A stretch of 64,000 nucleotides of DNA from the NCBI GenBank assembly GCA_016271365.2, contig CM057456.1, positions 611,325,501 to 611,389,500 on the forward strand. Reading direction: 5' to 3'. The DNA comes from Neoceratodus forsteri (Eukaryota > Chordata > Ceratodontiformes > Ceratodontidae). Under the pieces are notes generated by a model, which searched no databases, was not told the DNA's origin, and worked only from the letters and a program-made list of their open reading frames with translations. Positions 53,102 to 63,890 of the stretch are shown one piece after another. The position numbers and the translations under genes are program-made. Numbering within the stretch: position 1 is the first letter of the stretch; each line of letters opens with the position of its first letter.

Positions 53102-53308
53102 TTACTAGATGTGTAAGTTGCCAGGCACTTACTTCATATCTTGTGGTCCTGTGAAACAGTAATCTCCTTTGGAATTCTATCAGATCTTGTTTAGACCCCC
53201 TGTTGGGGCTGTCTGATGCCTTTCTTCCTGAAATATGTATGTTGGTGAGTACAATGATAGCCTGATTGTCAACCAAAACCCCATGGCCTTGGTTTCAGTA
53301 TATGCAAA
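53102..53308. other. Unassigned spacer left of DIRS-H
   Basis: About 200 bp with no ORF or repeat match that I can see. It is the target into which DIRS-H inserted. Confidence 0.4.
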
Positions 53309-53530
53309 AAGATCTTCCTAGAGAGGGCTCTTGCAGTAGGCAATTACATACAGGACTGAAGCGGCAGGCATCAGGACCCACAGAATCATTTCTAGCTAGC
53401 AGTCTCTGGCGAGGGACCACTTCCATGTCAGGTGACCGACGTCAGTATAAAGGTATAAAGGGGCGGTCCCTCACGCCTGCCTTCCAGTTCTTTCCTGCCG
53501 TTAGCTCATGCCAGTGCCTCGCGGTAAAGT
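53309..53530 (+). promoter_or_regulatory. DIRS-H left terminal repeat with duplicated TATA-like box
   Basis: Similar throughout to the left repeat of DIRS-G. The TATA-like octamer TATAAAGG occurs twice in direct tandem (53446-53453 and 53454-53461); DIRS-G has it once. It is followed by GGGCGGTCCC and CCAGTTCTTTCC, as in DIRS-G and DIRS-I. Promoter function is inferred. Confidence 0.72.
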
Positions 53531-53614
53531 TCCTTGCTCGTCAGACTCTAACGTCGGTATTTTGACTGAGCATTTTTCAGTTTTTCCTTCATTCATCAGG
53601 TATTAGTACGGTAT

Positions 53615-56180
53615 ATATTTGTCCCCTACATGCTCGAGCACAAAAACAAGTATGACTCGTCTGGCCAACTCCCGCACAAGTCTGACCCATTCCCTGTGCC
53701 TTTTTGCCTGGGCCCCACCATCTGGTGGAGAAGTGTCAGCTCTGCCTCAGCTTTAATGCGGCCACCCGAAGCCGGCGGCAGCAGTCCCTGGAGGCCCATA
53801 TTTTGAAAAAGAAAATTAGCTCCATGGAGAAGGAATTGAAAAAGCTCTGGCAGGCGTCGACCTCCCCTGAAGGCCATCACAAGAAAAAAGATAAAGAAAA
53901 GCACCGGGACAAGGGCTCCTCATCCACCACGACTTTCGCGGGAGTTGCTGTGCTAATGGCCACCTTAGAGGCTTCTAAGGCGGCATCAGCCCGCCCATCT
54001 GGCTCGCGCTTGAGCCCTTCAGGCACCTACGGGCTTTTGGAGGCCTCCGCTCCCAGTAAAGCCGTGACTTCGCGGCCTACTGGTGTGAGCGGCTCTGATA
54101 AGCCGGATATCGGCTCCTCCGACGCCCACACGGAGAAGGTCGGTAAGTCGCCCAACCCTTCGGGGCGGCGCATGACCCCTGTTCCGCCCGACCAGGCCGC
54201 CCCTCCATCGTGGCCTGCCTTCGGCGATGGGTCCGTTAAATTGGACACTGGCCCCTCCGATGCCCGCCTGGATCCTGCTGATAAGTCGCACGTCGGTTCG
54301 CCTGGCGACCGCACAGTGGAAGACCGACGCTGGACCCTCCCGTCCGCGTTCCTGGTTCCTCGGCCGCCGTTGCCCTCCGGGACCCTGAGTCTCCTCAGCC
54401 CGACCGGCGAGGATTTCTTTCCTCCATCCCGGCGACGCTGAGGTTCCTGTTCTACCTCCGTCTGACCGCCCACCTGCTGGTTCGACCGATCTGATGTTGG
54501 TTCCCTGGACGCTGGCTCCAACGCCGGCTCCTTGGCCGCCAGCTCCAACGCTGGTATTGCCAACTCCGGGTGACATCCCACTTCCGGATGCCGCCCCATG
54601 CCAGGCCCCCCGCCCCCCGGGCCTTCTGCTCCAGATGCGCCCATGGGGCCTCCGGGCCATGTCGCCTGCTCCAGCAGCCCCCCCCCGGTTCCCGGGCATC
54701 GAACTCTGTCATATCCAATGCCATCTTACCCGGGGCCGCAGTACCCAGCGCCGACCTATCTGATGCTGCAGTACCCGATGCCGGGCTTACTGCCGTCAGG
54801 TTGCGGATACATGCCTTATGGATATGATCCATACCTGTATCCCCCTCCTTCTCCACCTCCACCGCCCCCACCAGCCACCGGTGGACTTGCAGGAGACTTT
54901 GGCCTCCTGGTGGGCTGAGGCCAAGGCTCAGCTCACCAGAGAGGTGGAGAGTCGTCTTCTGATGACGGTGCCGGTCCCAGTTCCTGTATGTCCATGACGA
55001 CAAACTCCCTCCCCACCTCCGGATACCAGGGCTAAACCCTCTGGGTCCAGAGAGGGGCAGGACACACTTCCTCATGGGCTTCCCAAGGGTTCCGTTCCTC
55101 CCCCTCGCTGGGAGAGGAAGTCTTCTTCATCTTCTTCTTGTTCTTCCTCAGACACCTCGTCGCCTCCAGCGGTTGTTCGAGCAAGACAACGAGCCATGCT
55201 GTCCATCCAAGCCCAGGCCAAGGACTCCTCCGGAGGATCCTTCCTTCACAGAGTTGCTACGCAAGATCCAGGAGGTACATAAGTGGTACTACTTGGAGCC
55301 AGACCCCCAGCGTAAAAAGCTTGCTGAGCATCTGGATCTGCCCATGACAGCTCCCACCTTGGTGCCACCCTAGATCGAGCCTCATCACCGCTATATGGAA
55401 ACAGCCGCCAGCCGTAGCCCCACGTCCTAGGAAGTCGAACAGGCTATACCAAGCTCCCGAGGGTGTTGACCATTTAGATTCTCACCCTCGAGCTGACTCG
55501 GTTGTGATTAGCGCTGCTCATGGCCAGTCAGCTCATCCCAAACATCTTAGCTTGTCTCTACCTGACAAGGAATCCTGCCTTCTGGCCCAGTATGGCAAGA
55601 AGATTTTCACTTCTTCCACTGTGGGTATTAGGGCCCTTAATTATGTAGGTCACATGGGGGATTACCAGAAGGTGATTCTCAGTGAGGTGGAATCTAAATT
55701 GGACTCCCTTCTGGACTCTCAAGTCAAGCAGGAAGTGGCTGACCTTGTCCGCTGTGCATGTTTGGCCAGTCGGCACATGCTTTGTGTGACCTACGATGCA
55801 GTGGACGCTGCCGGTAGGAGCTCAGCTTTACCCATAGGCTTATGGCATCATGCTTGGCTCAGAGTGTCAGGGTTGGTCCTGGAAGTGCAGTCTGCCATTT
55901 GAGGCGCCCTCCGGGGTTCGGTGCTATTCGGGGTGATGTCAAGGACATCATCACCGACCTGCAGAGAGGATGGTACTAAGTCTGTTGACTCTATGTATTA
56001 TCCCCATCAAACGCAGCAACCCCTTTCGAGACGGAATTGGCCCAAAGCGAGACCCCAGGGAGCGGGCCACTAAATGTCGGGCCCCCGCCCAAAAAGCAGC
56101 GGGAGCTTCAGCTGCGACACTGCCCACACCACCTGACTCCTTCCTCTCCCACAGCCTCCGGGCTTCCCGGAGGAACTGGT
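53615..56180 (+). pseudogene. DIRS-H gag-like ORF1
   Basis: The start codon region differs from DIRS-G (ATTTGTCCCC for ATGTCATCCCC), so the normal ATG is lost; EHKNKYDSSGQ follows in frame after a 1-bp loss. The Cys/His module is damaged: FCLGP and HHLVEKCQLC lie in different frames. After that come RRRQQSLEAHILKKK, a 245-codon open stretch (53704-54441), a Pro-rich part with repeated YP motifs (about 54760-54850), and the conserved C-terminal region (55504-55902: VDAAGRSSALPIGLWHHAWL). A stop at 55371 and several indels kill it. Confidence 0.82.
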
Positions 56181-56232
56181 AGGAGGGAGGTTTTCCCTCT
56201 ACCTTCCGGGCTGGGAGAGGATAACATCAGAA

Positions 56233-56410
56233 TCTTACTTCGAGACACAGCTCTTGCAGCAGGTTACACCATTAGGACTGAAGCCGGCAGGCGTCAGGAC
56301 CTCACGGAAAAATTCTAGCTAGCTATCTTCAGCGGGGACCGCCCGGCGTCGGTCCCGCCTCTGGCGTCAGGCGTGGTACATAAGGGGCGGTCCATAGAAT
56401 CCCCAGTTCT
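56233..56410 (+). repeat. DIRS-I left terminal inverted repeat
   Basis: The inverted partner of 61935-62150 over about 175 bp: GCTCTTGCAGCAGGTTACAC, AATTCTAGCTAGCTATCTTC and GGCGTGGTACATA are shared. TACATAAGG at about 56378 takes the place of the TATA-like box of DIRS-G and DIRS-H. Confidence 0.94.
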
Positions 56411-56523
56411 TTCCATGCCGTCGACTTACATGTCTCGACCCTTTGGTTGTAGTCTAGCGCGCGACGCGTGGTTTAGTGCTTTCCTTCGGTAAATTCGAAC
56501 TTCTTCAAGCAAGATTGTTGCTG

Positions 56524-58714
56524 ATGTCCTCTCCAACCTCCGGTCACTCCTCCAAGTGTGCTTGCGGGAAACAGATCCCCTTCAAGGACCCCCACACTGC
56601 CTGCGTTAGGTGCCTGGGCCCAGACCACGATACCCGGGCCTGTTCGTTTTGCCAGGGGTTCAACAGTCGAACTAGGATCCGACGTCAGAAGGCCCTTCAG
56701 GCTTTCTTGTTGGAGGAAAAGCTGAAGACCATGTCCTTCAAGGGGCTTCTTCATCTAAATCCCACAAGCCGCGGAGAAAGAAGGTGAAGGCCCTTCCAGG
56801 TCCTTCCAGGGCTTGAGTCCCGCAGCTCGGTTCTCGGTCCGACCACTCTCCTTCCAGGGCCAGCTCTCAGCCTCCCGGCTGCGGTTGGAAGCCTTCTTCT
56901 CAGGCCAAGTCCGCGAGCCGTCCTCGTCTTCTTCCTCCAAGGCCTTGGCGAAGTCCGGGGAGCACCACCACCATCACCACAAGTCGGGTTCCCGCCCCTC
57001 GGTACCTGACGTCAGGTCTTCTTCTGTGCCTCCTCGGAAGACTCTGGAGCTCACACCCTTAAAGAGGCCTGTGGACCCGACGCCGCCGTGACCGTCGTCC
57101 GCCGCGCGTCATCCCTCCCTGGAGCCGCCATCGGCCAGATGACCGTCGCTGGCCAAACCACCTCAGCGGACGCTGGTAGGGGGACCGACGTCCGCCTCTC
57201 CTGAGAAGAGGGCCCTGACGCCTCCGACCGACGTCGGTCAGGAGATTTTGACTGAGGAGGACTTAACGCAGCCCGAGGACCAGACGGGCGATCCTGGTTT
57301 CATCGAAACTCCCAGGGAGCCCTCACCCTTACCAGTGGCCCCTGTAGAGCCGACGCCGGGACGCGACGACCGCCCACCGGCGCCCAGGCCGTCGTCTGGC
57401 CTTTCCTTTAGCGGAAGTGAAGGATCTCTTCAGTTACTGGTGGGACACCATCAAGAAGGACATGGCTGCCACTGCTCCTCCTCCTCCTCCGGTTCCTGCA
57501 CCCCCTTCGCCATCGGGGTCGGCAGACCGTGTACCTCCTCCCCGGGAACCTAGATCCTCTCCCAGGGGGAGATAAGAAAAGCGGAGACCTCCATCGAAAT
57601 CCTCTTCTGGGTCACCCAGCCCCAAGAGATCCAGGAGACACTGACATTCGCCGTCGACGGAGGACACGGGATCAGACTACTCTTCCTCTAGATCCCCATC
57701 TCCTCTCTCCATCCCTTCTCCGGACCCACGTGAGATGCCGAAATCTCCTCCGGATGACCCGCCGTTCCTGGATATTATGAGACATATCCAAGAGAAAATG
57801 GGATAGGATGCAGAAGAGCTAGACCCGAAAGGATCGCCTCGCCAAATATCTTCAGCAGAAGGACCCCAAGCCTGTGGTGGTACCACCCTTGGTGGACACT
57901 ACGTGGGCGTCACCAAGGCAGCGTGGAAGCGCCCACATTCGCTCCCGGCGATGCCGGAAAGCTGATCGCTTGTACAAGGCTCCTAAGGAAGACCAGTACT
58001 TGACGGCAGCCTCAGGCCGATTCTCTGGTCATCACAGCCTCACATGACCGGTCACAGAGGGCGCAACATTTGAGCACCCTGCCACGGACCCAGAGTCCAA
58101 GCAGTTGGATGCACTGGGCAGGGCGACGTATGCTTCAGCTACCCAGCGCCATCAGATCCTTGAACTATTTGACCCACATGGTTCAATCCCAGAACGCTTT
58201 TGGGAACAAGGTCTGGAGATGGCTAAAAATTGCCGGATGGTGAGCAGAAGGAGAAATGCTTCAGCTCCTCCATACGGAGTTCAGGCGATGGGGACCCAAG
58301 TGCGGCGTGCGCACTCCGAGGACTCACTCGGCCCAAGCAGCAGCTTCTGGCGTATTCCTCCGGAGACACTCCTGGTTCGGCCTATGGTTTTACCCGGACG
58401 TCCAGAAGAACATTATGGACACTCCTTTCGAGGGAGAAGTCTTGTTTGGTAATCCTTCTGAGAAGATCATTACCAGACTCCAAGAGGCCGGGAAGGCGGT
58501 AAGGTCGGTCCAGGCCATGTACCGACCCAAGCTTGGTTCCTTTCATAGGAACCAAAGCCGTTTTCGTGGGCGGACGCAGAGGCAGCAACCCCGCTCCGCT
58601 ACACATCAGAGGGGCCCTGGCTTTCGTAGAGCCCAGGGGAAACAGCCCGCCAGCCGAGGCCAGCGTTCTCCTAAGCCGGCCCAGCCAGCGGGCCCATCTG
58701 CCGCCACAGCCTGA
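56524..58714 (+). pseudogene. DIRS-I gag-like ORF1
   Basis: The ATG at 56524 gives MSSPTSGHSSKCACGKQIPF. The Cys/His module CACGKQIPFKDPHTACVRC and GPDHDTRACSFC is intact. A basic helix (RIRRQKALQAFLLEEKLK) follows, then a Ser/Pro-rich part that includes a natural run of six His at about 56963-56980. Later frames give the conserved C-terminal blocks (58256-58714), ending in an Arg/Gln/Pro-rich tail (RFRGRTQRQQPRSATHQRG). Many frameshifts lie between. Confidence 0.82.
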
Positions 58715-60600
58715 CTCCTTTCTGGCCCCGGCCCCTCAGGATCAACGGGAAATCATGGTCGGGGGTCGCATTGCGAACTTCCTGCCGGGATGGCAGGCTA
58801 TATCCACCGACAGGTGGGTCCTTCAGTTGGTCAGTCTAGGCCACTTTATAGAATTCGCAGAAAAGCCACCCTCGAGGCCTCCTTTGCTCTCCCGCTATTC
58901 GGGTCAGCACAAAACCTTGATCTGGCAAGAAGTACTCGCGCTCCTGCGAAAGGGAGCAATAGAGTACGTCCCGGAGAACCAGAGAGGACAAGGATACTAT
59001 TACCACTTCTTCCTGGTTCCAAAGAAACAGGGGACCTCCGTCCGATTCTGGACCTCAGCGACCTCAACGTGTCGGTCGCTTACAAGAGATTCCGCATGGT
59101 GACTCTTCCGGGTCTTATTCCCATGCTGAAACAGGACGTCTTTTTAGCGTCTCTAGACATGCAGGACGCATACCTGCACATCCCTATAGCTCTGGCGCAC
59201 AAGAGGTTCCTGCGCTTCGAGTTTCTCGACCACCACTTTCAGTTCCGAGCAGTTCCGTTTGGACTGTCATCCGCACCAAGGGTCTTTACCAAGTGCATGG
59301 CAGTCGTGGCAGCATCTCTGAGGAGACAGGGCCACTATGTGTTCCCGTACCTGGACGACTGGCTTCTCATGGCGCCTTCAGAAGGCGTTGCTGCATCGGT
59401 TCAAGTACCCAGGACCTGTTCCGATCTCTGGGCATCCTCATAAATTAGAAGTCTCTCCTGGTACCGTCGCAAGAAACTGCAGTTTATAGGCGCAGTACTG
59501 GACACTGTTCGGGAAGAGCTTTTCTTCCGGACGACAGGCGGGCGCATTGGATCCCTCATAAAGGGTTTATCGTCGAACAAGATCGTACCTGCCAGGTTGA
59601 TCCTTAAGCTTGCTTTCGGACACATGGCTGCGGCCATTCCTACTGTCCTTTGCAAGGCTCCACATGCGGGTAACTCAGTGGATGCTCAAAGTGCAATGGG
59701 ACCAAAGGCAAGACCACCTGCAGCATCCGGTCAGGATCACGAGTTCTGTGATCCGAGACTGGCAGTGGTGGCTAGTCCCAGGTCGCTCTCCACGGGCGTC
59801 CTGTTCAGTGTGCCGTCCCGGGTAACCCTCACCACGGACGCCTCAGGTCTTGGGTGGGCGCACCTGGGCGGGGTAAAGTCCTAGGGTACGTGGACCCCGA
59901 TGGAAGCTCATCTCCATATCAACGTCCTAGAGATGAGGGCGGTTCTCTATGCCCTGCAGGCTTTCAGTCAGTAATCCCACCATGTACTCTCCTGCTTCAG
60001 ACAGACAACACGGTGGTGATGTATTACCTCAACAAACAAGGAGGCGCACACTCTTACCCCCTTTGCAGGAAGGCCATGAGGGTGTGAGATTGGGTAATAG
60101 GACACGGCGCAAATCTGATCACTGTGCACGTTCCGGGGTGGACAACACGATTGCAGGCGGCCTGAGTCAATCCCAGGCCAGAGTCCACAGTGGGAACTTC
60201 TTCAAGAGGTAGCAGAGGATCTGTTTCTTGATGGGAACTCCAGAGTTGGACTTGTTCGCATCCCATCCAGCATAAAACTGCCCAATTTTTTCTCGCTAGG
60301 TCCAGGGCCTGGTGTTTTCTGGCGAGATGTGTTGTCCCTCTCCTGAGCGAACAGATTCCTCTACGCTTTCCCTCTCTTCCCGTTGATCCAGAGAGTTCTT
60401 CTCAAACTGCGAAGGGAGCACGCACTCATGATCCTGGTGGCCCCGTTCTGGCCCAGACAGATCTGGTTCCCTTTGTTGATGCAACTGTCTCGGGAACTCC
60501 CGCTCCGTTGCTGCTCAGCTCCCACCTTCTGTCTCAGGAGAAAGGCTCACTAGTCCATCTGGACTTACGTTCTCTGAACCTGCATGCTTGGCTCCTAGAG
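58715..60600 (+). pseudogene. DIRS-I reverse transcriptase, RNase H and methyltransferase-like region
   Basis: RT starts with VGGRIANFLPGWQAISTDRW, then, in the frame 58790-59443, RFRMVTLPGLIPML, SLDMQDAYLHIPIALAHKRF, VPFGLSSAPRVFTKCMAV and catalytic YLDD at 59348-59359. RNase H has VTLTTDASGLGWAHLG and LLQTDNTVVMYYLNKQGG. The methyltransferase-like block keeps PFWPRQIWFPLLMQLS (equivalent to APDWARQPWYP). A frameshift near 59440 and others split it. Confidence 0.88.
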
Positions 60601-61626
60601 ACATAGCCATCTTGCGTCACGGGGTCTCGCAAGAGGTTGCAGAGGTCCTTTCTGCAGCCAGAAAGCCGGCAACGCATGCTACGTACGCCATGAAATGGCG
60701 CCGTTTTTGTTTATGGTCACGAGCACGTGATTTTTCCCCTTTAGGTTGTCTTGTGGGAGTAGTGTTGGATTACCTGCTGTCCCTCTTTCATTCAGGTCTA
60801 GCCTACTCCTCTATTAAGGTACACCTCTGTGCTATTTCTGCCTATCACCTCCCGGTGGGACTGCCGCCAGTGGCTCAACTGGGCGCCTCTCGGGAATTTC
60901 TTGAGGGAGTGTTACACCTTAGGCCTCCTATTAGGGACCCTGTGCCTCATGGGATCTGCTCTTTGTCCTGGAACAGCTCACGCTTCCCTCTTTTGAACCT
61001 GCCGCAATTGCGAGCTACGTTTTCTGTCGTGGAAGACGTTATTTTTAGTTGCTGTTACTTCAGCGAGAAGAATTTCTGAGCTTCACGCTCTCATGTGCAA
61101 AGAGCCTTATTTAGTTTTCCACCGGGACAGAGTATCCCTGAGGATGAACCCTAAGTTTTACCTAAGGTGGTCTCTTCACTCACTCTAAACCAAGATATTG
61201 ACCTTCCGGTCTACTTCCGAGTTATTCAAATAGAGGAGGCTCTGCTCCACACCTGGATGTTCACACGAGCCTGAGTATTACCTCAACAGAACTAAACCCT
61301 TTCGTAGTTCTGAACAGCTTTTCGTTCCTTCTCTGAGAGAATGTTGGGCCAACCCATATCCAAACAGTCTCTGTCTCGCTGGCTTGTCCAGTGTATTTCT
61401 TACTGTTATGATATAAAGCAAAAACCCCTCCCGGGCTCAGTCCGGGGTCATTCTACTAGGGGTGTGGCCACCTCATTTGCAACACTCAGAAACGTCTCCA
61501 CCTCTGCTATTTGTGCTGCAGCCACTTGGAGCTCTGTGTACCTTTATCAGGCATTATAGCCTGGACATCGCCTCTCGGCGAAGGGCTGGTTTCGGCCTAG
61601 CGGTGCTACAGGGTCTCCTGTCCTAG
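60600..61626 (+). pseudogene. DIRS-I tyrosine recombinase
   Basis: A 163-codon open frame (60588-61079) covers the N-terminal DNA-binding half: VAEVLSAARKPATHATYAMK, SGLAYSSIKVHLCAISAYHL. The catalytic half is split: SARRISELHALMCKEPYLVF (about 61063-61120), HSTRGVATSFATLRN with HxxR at 61450-61461, CAAATWSSVYLY and, after a frameshift, RHYSLDIASRRRAGF with the Tyr. It ends near 61626. All catalytic residues are encoded but not in one frame. Confidence 0.87.
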
Positions 61627-61689
61627 GTTCAGGACCTGGAATTTATTTCCTATTTTCCTCCTCCCGGAATTTCTGGCAGCGTTACTGCT

Positions 61690-61806
61690 TGGGAATCAGT
61701 CCTAATGGTGTAACCTGCTGCAAGAGCTGTGTCTCGAAGTAAGATAGTACAGTTACGTAAGAACTTACCGTAACAGTAGATCTTCGAGAACAGCTCTTGC
61801 AGCAGG
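61690..61806 (+). repeat. DIRS-I internal complementary region
   Basis: The left half complements the left end (CCTGCTGCAAGAGCTGTG, then TCTCGAAGTAAGA), and the right half complements the right end (TAGTACAGTTACGTAAG, then CTTCGAGAACAGCTCTTG). The join AAGA/TAGTAC fixes both element ends to the base: left at 56233 and right at 62150. Confidence 0.94.
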
Positions 61807-61934
61807 TACCTTCCCGCCCACCTTCCCCCTTGGAGGAGGCATGGCTTTGCCTTTTCTTGTTGGGATTTTCCTCCCTTATTGTCTTCTGACGGTGGATCCT
61901 CGGTCTCCCATTCTGATATCATCCTGCGGCCGGG

Positions 61935-62150
61935 AGTCTCAGGCGGAGAACTGGGGATTCTGGCGACCGCCCCTATGTACCACGCCTGATGTCGGGGCGG
62001 GACCCGGCGATCAGGGCGGTCCCGCTGAAGATAGCTAGCTAGAATTTTCCGTGGGGTCCTGGCGCCTGCGGCTTCAGTCTAATGGTGTAACCTGCTGCAA
62101 GAGCTGTTCTCGAAGATCTACTGTTACGTAAGTTCTTACGTAACTGTACT
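61935..62150 (+). repeat. DIRS-I right terminal inverted repeat
   Basis: The inverted partner of 56233-56410, with a ~40-bp outer extension TACTGTTACGTAAGTTCTTA that pairs with the internal complementary region. Confidence 0.94.
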
Positions 62151-62159
62151 TTCTAGGTG

Positions 62160-63890
62160 CTCAGCTAATCGCAGAAGGACACTAAATAGAGTTTCTACAG
62201 AAACCACCTTGTCACCCTCCCCCAAGGTTGTCGTATTCTCAGGAACATCATCTTCTCATCCAGGAAGAGATTTCAGCACTTTTGCTGGAAGGTGATGGAA
62301 CCCATCCCCTCCCTCTGCAGGGAACAGGTTACTATTCCCACGTCTTCCTGGTCCCAAAGAAGACAGGAGAGGTCAGGCCTATTCTAGATCTCAGTTCCCT
62401 GAACTTATTCATGGAATACAAGAGGTTCAGGATGCTCTCACTGCAGAGCCTTCTGCCCCTCCTTCACTCGGGTCAGTGGCTGTGCACTCTGGATCTGCAG
62501 TATGCTTACCTGCACATATCTGTCCACCCTTCTCACCACAGATATCTCCGTTTTGCTTTTCAGAGGGACCACTACCCGTTCAAGGCACTCCCATTTGGCC
62601 TTTCCTTGGCTTCCTGAGTATTTACCAAATGCCTTGCGGTGGTGGCGGCCTTCCTGCGTACCCAGGGAGAACAGGTTTCCATTACCTGGACAATTCGCTC
62701 CTGGCGGCCTCGTCAGGAGAAACTCCTGCACTCCCTCTCCCTTACTCAGCAGGTCTTTGTCTGGGTATTACCATCAACCTTTCCAAGTCTCACTTGATCC
62801 CATCCCAGAGGCTCCAGTTTATCGGGGTGATACTGGACACAACCCTAGGCAGGGTCTTCCTGCCACGGACAGAGCGACCACACTCCAGACTCAGGTAAGC
62901 CTGTTGTCTGGCCGCTGGTGAGTCAGTGCAAGGTTGGTTCTTCACCTCCTCGGGCTTATAGGCGTCTGCTATCCCAACAGTCCTCGCGCTCGGCTCCACA
63001 TGAGGGTCTCTCAGTGGGCGCTTCATTCTCAATGGGATCAGTTGGTGGATGACTTGGACCAGTTGGTCCTAGTCTCCTCTCCCATTGTTCGAGACTTGTA
63101 GTGGTGGATGGTTCGAGAGAACCTTCTTTGGGGAGTTCCATGCTTCCTTCCTCCTCCCTCCCAGACTCTGACCACAGACACCTCGGGCAAAGGTTGGGGA
63201 GCCCATCTTGGTCCACCTCAGACCCATGGCTCTTGGTCCAAGCTCGAACAATCCCTGCACATCAATGTGCTCGAGCTTCGAGCGGTGCTCTATGCTCTCC
63301 AGGCTCTCCACCTGCATCTTCTTCCAGGCCACCTAACCGTCCAGATGGACAATATGTGTGTGGTATGGTACATCAACAAACAAGTGGGACTCGGTCCTAC
63401 CCTCTTTGCAGGAAGCGATGAGAGTTTTGGATTGGGCAGCACAACACGACCTTCACCTCCACGGCAGTTCATTTTCCAGGGGTGAGAACTCCTTAGCAGA
63501 AAAGCTAAGTCGCTCGTCTTCTCAAGCTACAGTGGGAACTGGATCAGGAGGTCCTAGACAATATCTTCCTACATTGGGAATGCCTCAGGTGGACCTATTA
63601 CCTTCACTCTAAATCACGAAGCTTCCGACTTCTTCTTTCGTTAAAAGAATAAGGCGTTTTCTGGAGGAGAGCGCTCTGTATAAAGATTGAAGGACAGATT
63701 ACGTCTATGCCCCCGATTCCTCTGATCCCGTGTCTTGCAGAAACTTGGTTCAGAAGGAGCATGAATGATTCTGATCGCTCCTTTCTGGCCCAGGCAAGTT
63801 TGGTTCTCTGTTCTGCAACAATACTCAGAGGAACCTCCTCTTCCTCTTCCTCTGTCACAATTTTACTGACCCAGGATCAGGGGACCCTGG
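62160..63890 (+). pseudogene. DIRS-H reverse transcriptase, RNase H and methyltransferase-like region
   Basis: A 129-codon frame (62228-62617) reads HLLIQEEISALLL, SHVFLVPKKTGEVRPILDLS and ALPFGLSLAS, then a stop. The catalytic motif at 62683-62694 is YLDN followed by S (DIRS-G has YLDDW). RNase H is open for 125 codons (63108-63485): LTTDTSGKGWGAHLG, LHINVLELRAVLYALQALHL and VQMDNMCVVWYINKQ (TDN changed to MDN). The methyltransferase-like part (63560-63860) is degraded. Confidence 0.87.

Larger units (their letters stand above)
53309..56232 (+). mobile_element. DIRS-H, 5' part
   Basis: A DIRS of the DIRS-G family, with left repeat, gag and the very start of RT. RT is cut after EDNIRI-type sequence (GATAACATCAGAATC) by DIRS-I and resumes at 62151. 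The 3' end is outside the window. Confidence 0.92.
56233..62150 (+). mobile_element. DIRS-I, full-length, nested in DIRS-H RT
   Basis: A 5.9-kb DIRS with both terminal repeats, gag, RT, RNase H, methyltransferase-like block, recombinase and internal complementary region. DIRS-H RT reads up to ATCAGAATC before it and resumes with CTAGGTGCTCAGCTAATCG after it; the uninterrupted DIRS-G has TCAGACCCTTGGGTGCTCC here. Catalytic motifs of RT and recombinase are present but frames are broken. Confidence 0.95.

Noticed and set aside
56963..56980. Run of six His codons in DIRS-I gag, like an affinity tag
   Set aside because: It lies inside a Ser-rich low-complexity part of a transposon gag with mixed CAC and CAT codons; nothing around it suggests an engineered construct.
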